Of a DNA stretch of 64,000 nucleotides, positions 60,248-64,000 are shown piece after piece (the first letter of the stretch is position 1; each line of letters opens with the position of its first letter). Source of the DNA: Afipia sp. OHSU_II-C1 (GTDB lineage: Bacteria; Pseudomonadota; Alphaproteobacteria; Rhizobiales; Xanthobacteraceae). The DNA is taken from assembly GCF_000497575.1 (NCBI RefSeq), contig NZ_APJI01000006.1, positions 332,001 to 396,000 of the forward strand, written 5' to 3'. The position numbers were made by a program, and so were the translations under genes. Below the pieces are notes generated by a model, which saw only the letters and a program-made list of their open reading frames with translations, was not told the DNA's origin and did not search any database.

Positions 60248-60586
60248 GGAGGCGATCCTTTGCCGGATCGGCCGCGACCATCGCGGCCTTCGTGGCGATC
60301 ACTCAGACGGCAGGCGGAACGGGCCAGAACCCGGAGCAGAGCGGAGGGCCGAAGCGCAGCGGAGGATGGCGGAGGCCGGGCTATTTTGCTTCGCGATGCA
60401 AAGCGCGCTCGCCAGATGGCTAATGTGTCTTCTCGTCGCCGGCGCGCGGCGGAAAATAGCCGGACGCAGCCATTGCCGGTCCGAGCCGCTTGCCGTCCGA
60501 TCGCCCTCTAGAAGGCCGTGGTCGCGTGCTCTCCCGGCAGTGGCCGCACCGCGACCGACCTGTCGATGCCCATCGAATTGCCGGGG
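60248..60586. other. Leader region of the DUF2493 gene
   Basis: A 339-bp gap carrying a 31-bp block (60270-60300) and an 18-bp block (60349-60366) also found before DUF736, then an inverted repeat GGCTATTTT (60379-60387)/AAAATAGCC (60453-60461). No gene is supported here. Confidence 0.5.
60270..60300 (-). repeat. Leader block shared with the DUF736 gene, copy 2
   Basis: Matches 58181-58211 at 26 of 31 positions and lies 23 bases before the DUF2493 start. It contains GGCCGCGA-CCA-TCGCGGCC-type symmetry able to form a stable hairpin. Confidence 0.55.
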
Positions 60587-61648
60587 CTATTCCGCGGTTG
60601 CCAACGACGAATGCAGCAAACGGACGACGTCCTCTGGTACGAGCTGAAGCCGCAACGATGCGCGGAGGGCTTCGAGGCCAAAGATGTGCAGATCTTCGTT
60701 GAAATCGCCCACCCGAGGCGACAGCGGAATCGCTTCAACGCCGGCCTCTACCGCGCGCTGCGTGAGAATCGCCTGTACGGTATCTCCGGCAGCATCGTCA
60801 TCGCGGGCGATATAGAGCCGACGCAGGCCAGATGGCAGCATCATCGCTGCGAGATGATTAGCCGAAAGCGCGGCCGCCATGGGCAGGGCCGGCAGTGCGT
60901 AACGCAGTGACAGCATGGTCTCGATTCCCTCGCCGGCAGCGAGCACATCATCGACCACGCCGAAGCGAACGGCGTTGCCGAGCAGGTCACCCATGGCGCG
61001 TCGTGGTGTGTCGATCGGAGCCTTGCCGAGCCGCACGCGATCAAAACCGTGTGGATCTAGCCAGGTGCGGTGCACGCCGGTGATCCGTCCATCGAGGTCG
61101 GTGACACAGGCTATCATCGCCGGCCAGGTTTCGGTCGACGAATGCTCATCCGGTCGATAGTAGCAACGAGGATGGAAGCGCAAGCTGCCACCATGGTTGA
61201 TGCAACTAATTCCGCGACGCTGCAAGTACGCCTCGGCTAATGTCCCTTCAATCGGGTTGGATATCGCAAAGAGCCGACGAGCGGCTTCCTGCGATCCGGC
61301 CGGCGCGACTGGACGAACGGGCCTCGGGAGTGATTGCTCCTCGGAACGAGGCAGCTTCAGAAAGCGCCTCGCCTCCTCGGCGACCTCGCGAAAGTCTCGC
61401 AAGGCCAGACTTTCGCGGATGATGTCGAGGAGATCACCATGTTCTCCGGTCGCGGCGTCGGTCCATTTCCCAGCGGGTCCCTTCGGTGATTCGTGCAGCC
61501 GCACGAACAACGAGCGGCCCGGCGTATTGTAGACGTCGCCGACCAGCCAGTACCGCCCCGCCCGCCTGCCATTAGAGAGATAGTGTCGGCACACCGCCTC
61601 AGCCTCGCACGAGAGGCGGCGTGCCAGTTCGGAAGCATCGCCGGCCAT
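60587..61648 (-). CDS. Toprim-domain primase-like protein (DUF7146 type)
   Basis: A 353-residue protein with an N-terminal zinc-finger-less primase-like region (GRYWLVGDVYNTPGRSLFVRLHESPKGPAGKWTDAATGEHGDLLDII) and a C-terminal Toprim domain with the acidic residues in VLAAGEGIETMLSL and LYIARDDDAAGDTVQAIL. It may prime the transferred strand. The ATG at 61648 shares a base with the stop of the helicase gene. Confidence 0.87.
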   Translation of the reverse strand: MAGDASELARRLSCEAEAVCRHYLSNGRRAGRYWLVGDVYNTPGRSLFVRLHESPKGPAGKWTDAATGEHGDLLDIIRESLALRDFREVAEEARRFLKLPRSEEQSLPRPVRPVAPAGSQEAARRLFAISNPIEGTLAEAYLQRRGISCINHGGSLRFHPRCYYRPDEHSSTETWPAMIACVTDLDGRITGVHRTWLDPHGFDRVRLGKAPIDTPRRAMGDLLGNAVRFGVVDDVLAAGEGIETMLSLRYALPALPMAAALSANHLAAMMLPSGLRRLYIARDDDAAGDTVQAILTQRAVEAGVEAIPLSPRVGDFNEDLHIFGLEALRASLRLQLVPEDVVRLLHSSLATAE

Positions 61649-64000
61649 CACGCGGCCTCCCGCTCACTGACGCCCGTAACCGGATAGGTGTCGAGCACCC
61701 TGGACAGGACCTCGATGCCGCTCGCGTCCGTGGGTACGAACATGCGCAGCTTCCAGGAGATGATCTCCCCAAAGAGGCCGTAAGCACGGAGGCGATCGCG
61801 TATCGTGTCGTTGAATCCGGACAGCTCGATGCGATAGGCGCCCATCACCCGGACGCGGCGAAGTTGGAGTTCCTCCGCGAGGTCGAGGACGGTGCGTCCC
61901 TCCATCAGCGCGGCAAAGGCAGCGTCCGGCGTCAGCGCGGGCGCGTCCCTCGAAAGGACGTTTGCGACCCATGTGGCCGAAAACTTGCGTCCGATGATGC
62001 GTTCGCCCGCATCGGTCTGGAGCCGATAGACGCGGGTTGATTCGTTCGGCAGCCGCTTCCAGATAGGGAGCAGCAAGCCCGCCACAACGTGGATCGTGCT
62101 TTCCGTGAACTGGGGCACCTCGGCAAGCTCCGCCACCCAGGCCGCAGCGAAGCGCCCACGGTCCGCTTCGATCCAGTGGCTCTCCGCCATCATGCTCAAG
62201 GGGACCGTGTGCTGATCCATCGGCCGGATCAGACGGACGCGCCGCTCGATCTCGCCGTCATCGAGCATGACGCTCGCCGCGGGGACCTGCACGGCGGCTC
62301 GTCCCGAGCGCTCATTGACCAGCAGGACGGCCTGACGATCGGAAAGACGAGCAAGAGCGTCATCCAGACTCACCGGATGATTGCGCTGGCGCTGTGTGAC
62401 AGTGAGCAGCCGGGTCTCGGCGCCGGTCCCCCGCTGGTCATAGATCGTCCGCCGGTCGGTGACGACAAGGCTCTCGGCACGGAGTGTTTCCAACCCGACG
62501 TCGTAGGTGCCGGATGCAACCGCGCCTTCGATCCGAGCGGTCAAGAGCTGCTCGAAGGCGGTGAACAGCACATTCTGGAGGTCGATGGTGAGCGCCAATA
62601 ACCTGTTCAGAAAGGTCGTGATCGGCGGCAGGTCATTCCTGAGCCCATTGGCATCCATGAGCTTCAGACCGGTTGCATCCTCGAACCTCCCAAGCGAGCA
62701 ACCGTCGACCTTGCCTCGCGCGAGCAGCGTGTAGAGCTGACGCAACGCATCACGTCCATACTGGCTTTCGAGATTGTCCTCGGGCCGGAACAGGCCCTGT
62801 CCTCCGGTCTGACGTTGGCCGCGCGTAATGGCTCCCAACGTATCGAGCCGGCGGGCAATGGTGCTGAGAAAGCGCTTCTCGGCCTTCACGTCTGTCGCAA
62901 TCGGACGAAACAGCGGCGGCTGCGCCTGGTTGGTCCGGTTGGTGCGGCCAAGGCCTTGGATCGCGGCGTCGGCCTTCCAGCCGGGCTCGAGCAGGTAATG
63001 GACGCGCAACCGGCGATTCCGCGCCGACAGTTCGGCATGGTAACTCCGCCCCGTGCCGCCGGCGTCGGAGAACACGAGGATGCGCTTGACGTCATCCATG
63101 AAGGCCGAGGTCTCGGCGAGATTGGCCGAGCCTGCGCGGTTTTCGACCACCAGCCGGTCGCCCTTGCGGATGACGCGGCGCGAGCGGCCCGTCACCTCGG
63201 CGACCAGTTCGGTGCCGAAGCGCTGGATGACCTGATCCAGTGCCCCAGGTACCGGCGGCAGCGAGGCAAGCTTCTCGATGAGGCGGTCACGGCGTGCGAC
63301 GGCTTCCCGGCTCTCGACCGGCTGGCCGTCGCGATAGACAGGCCGGGAGCAGAGGTTACCTTCCGAGTCGGTGAAGGGTTCGTAGAGCTGGACCGGGAAG
63401 GAGTGGGCGAGGTAGTCGAGGACATACTCGCGCGGGGTGATGTCGACCTGGACGTCGCCCCATTCTTCAGTTGGAATCTCCGCGAGCCGGCGCTCCATCA
63501 GCGCTTCGCCCGTCGACACGATCTGGATGACCGCGGCGTGCCCAGCCTCAAGATCGTTCTCGATCGCACGGATCAGTGACGGGGTCTTCATCGAGGTCAG
63601 GAGGTGACCGAAGAAGCGCTGCTTCGCGCTTTCGAAGGCGGAGCGTGCCGCAGATTTGGCCTGCCCGTTCAGCGTTCCCGTTGCGCCGGTGATGTTGGCG
63701 GCCCGCATCGCCGCGTCCAGGTTATTATGGATGACGCTGAACGCACCGGCATAGGCGTCGTAAATGCGGACCTGCTCCGGCGTCAGTTGGTGCTCAACAA
63801 GCTCGTACTCGACGCCCTCGTAAGAGAGCGAGCGGGCTGCGTAGAGGCCGAGCGCCTTGAGGTCGCGCGCCAGCACCTCCATGGCCGCGACCCCACCCTC
63901 CTCGATCGCTTCGACGAACTCGGCACGGGTGGCGAACGGAAAGTCGGCGCCGCCCCAAAGGCCGAGGCGTTGGGCATAAGCGAGATTGTGGACCGTGGTT
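61648..64000 (-). CDS. Strawberry-notch family helicase-like protein, C-terminal part (runs off window)
   Basis: At least 783 residues of a large protein; the frame stays open to the window edge (TTVHNLAYAQRLGLWGGADFPFATRAEFVEAIEEGG precedes the internal Met at 63882), so the start is outside. The SNO-type C-terminal helicase domain is recognisable: RKGDRLVVENRAGSANLAETSAFMDDVKRILVFSDAGGTGRSYHA, then IQGLGRTNRTNQAQPPLFRPIATDVKAEKRFLSTIARRLDTLGAITRGQRQTGG. The ATP-binding half (Walker A) is not in the window. These large helicase-methylase-like proteins are common ICE cargo of uncertain role. Confidence 0.88.
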   Translation of the reverse strand, partial: TTVHNLAYAQRLGLWGGADFPFATRAEFVEAIEEGGVAAMEVLARDLKALGLYAARSLSYEGVEYELVEHQLTPEQVRIYDAYAGAFSVIHNNLDAAMRAANITGATGTLNGQAKSAARSAFESAKQRFFGHLLTSMKTPSLIRAIENDLEAGHAAVIQIVSTGEALMERRLAEIPTEEWGDVQVDITPREYVLDYLAHSFPVQLYEPFTDSEGNLCSRPVYRDGQPVESREAVARRDRLIEKLASLPPVPGALDQVIQRFGTELVAEVTGRSRRVIRKGDRLVVENRAGSANLAETSAFMDDVKRILVFSDAGGTGRSYHAELSARNRRLRVHYLLEPGWKADAAIQGLGRTNRTNQAQPPLFRPIATDVKAEKRFLSTIARRLDTLGAITRGQRQTGGQGLFRPEDNLESQYGRDALRQLYTLLARGKVDGCSLGRFEDATGLKLMDANGLRNDLPPITTFLNRLLALTIDLQNVLFTAFEQLLTARIEGAVASGTYDVGLETLRAESLVVTDRRTIYDQRGTGAETRLLTVTQRQRNHPVSLDDALARLSDRQAVLLVNERSGRAAVQVPAASVMLDDGEIERRVRLIRPMDQHTVPLSMMAESHWIEADRGRFAAAWVAELAEVPQFTESTIHVVAGLLLPIWKRLPNESTRVYRLQTDAGERIIGRKFSATWVANVLSRDAPALTPDAAFAALMEGRTVLDLAEELQLRRVRVMGAYRIELSGFNDTIRDRLRAYGLFGEIISWKLRMFVPTDASGIEVLSRVLDTYPVTGVSEREAA

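Larger units (their letters stand above)
1..64000. mobile_element. Part of an integrative and conjugative element with defence and catabolic cargo
   Basis: The right half (36.9-64 kb) carries a complete trb mating-pair operon, traG coupling protein, relaxase, RepA-like initiator and the small DUF genes (DUF2840, DUF736, DUF2285, DUF2493, DUF2274) that travel together in alphaproteobacterial ICEs. The left 37 kb is cargo: a catabolic island and a CBASS. Two broken DUF2274 gene ends between island and CBASS link the left part to the same element. No integrase, tRNA or attachment site is visible, so both boundaries lie outside the window or are unrecognised. That the CBASS belongs to the element is inference. 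Confidence 0.72.

Noticed and set aside
1-64000. tRNA, rRNA, integrase or attachment site anchoring the ICE
   Set aside because: None was recognised in the window on either strand; the element's ends must lie outside or are not identifiable by eye.

Overview
The window looks like part of an integrative and conjugative element (ICE) of an alphaproteobacterium, probably Hyphomicrobiales (Bradyrhizobium/Rhodopseudomonas-like or a relative). The evidence is a GC-rich sequence, a P-type trb operon ending in a DUF2274 gene, an adjacent LuxR/LuxI pair, and a RepA - DUF2840 - TraF - transglycosylase - DUF3363 relaxase - TraG module typical of such ICEs. The assignment is inferred from gene content and order. 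No integrase or attachment site is in the window, so neither ICE boundary is seen.

Left end (1-3134): a compact antiphage operon on the plus strand. It encodes a DUF2188 protein, a patatin-like phospholipase effector, a CD-NTase and a stand-alone E2-like protein, which is the layout of a type II-short CBASS. It is followed by two decayed copies of the 3' end of a DUF2274 gene (3138-3560), the gene that closes the trb operon 33 kb away.

Catabolic island (3.6-34.1 kb): a three-component Rieske dioxygenase (reductase, beta, alpha, ferredoxin) with a glutathione transferase and an AGPS-like flavoprotein oxidase; a Dpp/Opp-type ABC importer; an acyl-CoA ligase - aldehyde dehydrogenase - VOC - glycolate oxidase (GlcDEF) operon; glutathione reductase; a second, MalFGK-like ABC importer; a family III CoA-transferase; a GMC alcohol oxidoreductase; and one FadR-type GntR regulator. 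The upstream regions of the island transcription units carry seven copies of a tandem operator, TGGN5CCA-N3-TGGN5CCA, some lying on recognisable promoters. This ties the units into one regulon, presumably run by the GntR protein at 25596. The substrate is unknown. The enzyme set (alcohol oxidation, aldehyde oxidation, CoA activation, glycolate oxidation, ring hydroxylation, glutathione chemistry) would suit an aromatic compound with an ether or glycol side chain, but this is inference.

Quorum sensing and transfer (34.2-52.7 kb): a lux-box-like palindrome and an intrinsic terminator, LuxR, LuxI and LysR genes, then on the minus strand DUF2274, trbI, G, F, L, K-like, J, E, D, C, B, a passenger MFS transporter flanked by imperfect direct repeats, a ribbon-helix-helix gene, traG and the relaxase. 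A 385-bp gap with three inverted repeats and an RP4-like nic sequence is the oriT candidate.

Maintenance and accessory genes (52.7-64 kb): lytic transglycosylase, TraF peptidase, DUF2840, three iteron-like repeats, RepA (no parA is present where I would expect one), an AlpA-like protein, a DUF6499-DUF2285 gene broken by a one-base frameshift, a second DUF2285 gene, an XRE regulator with a palindrome over its own start codon, DUF736, a membrane protein, a DUF2493 protein, a Toprim primase-like protein and the C-terminal part of a strawberry-notch helicase that runs off the right end.
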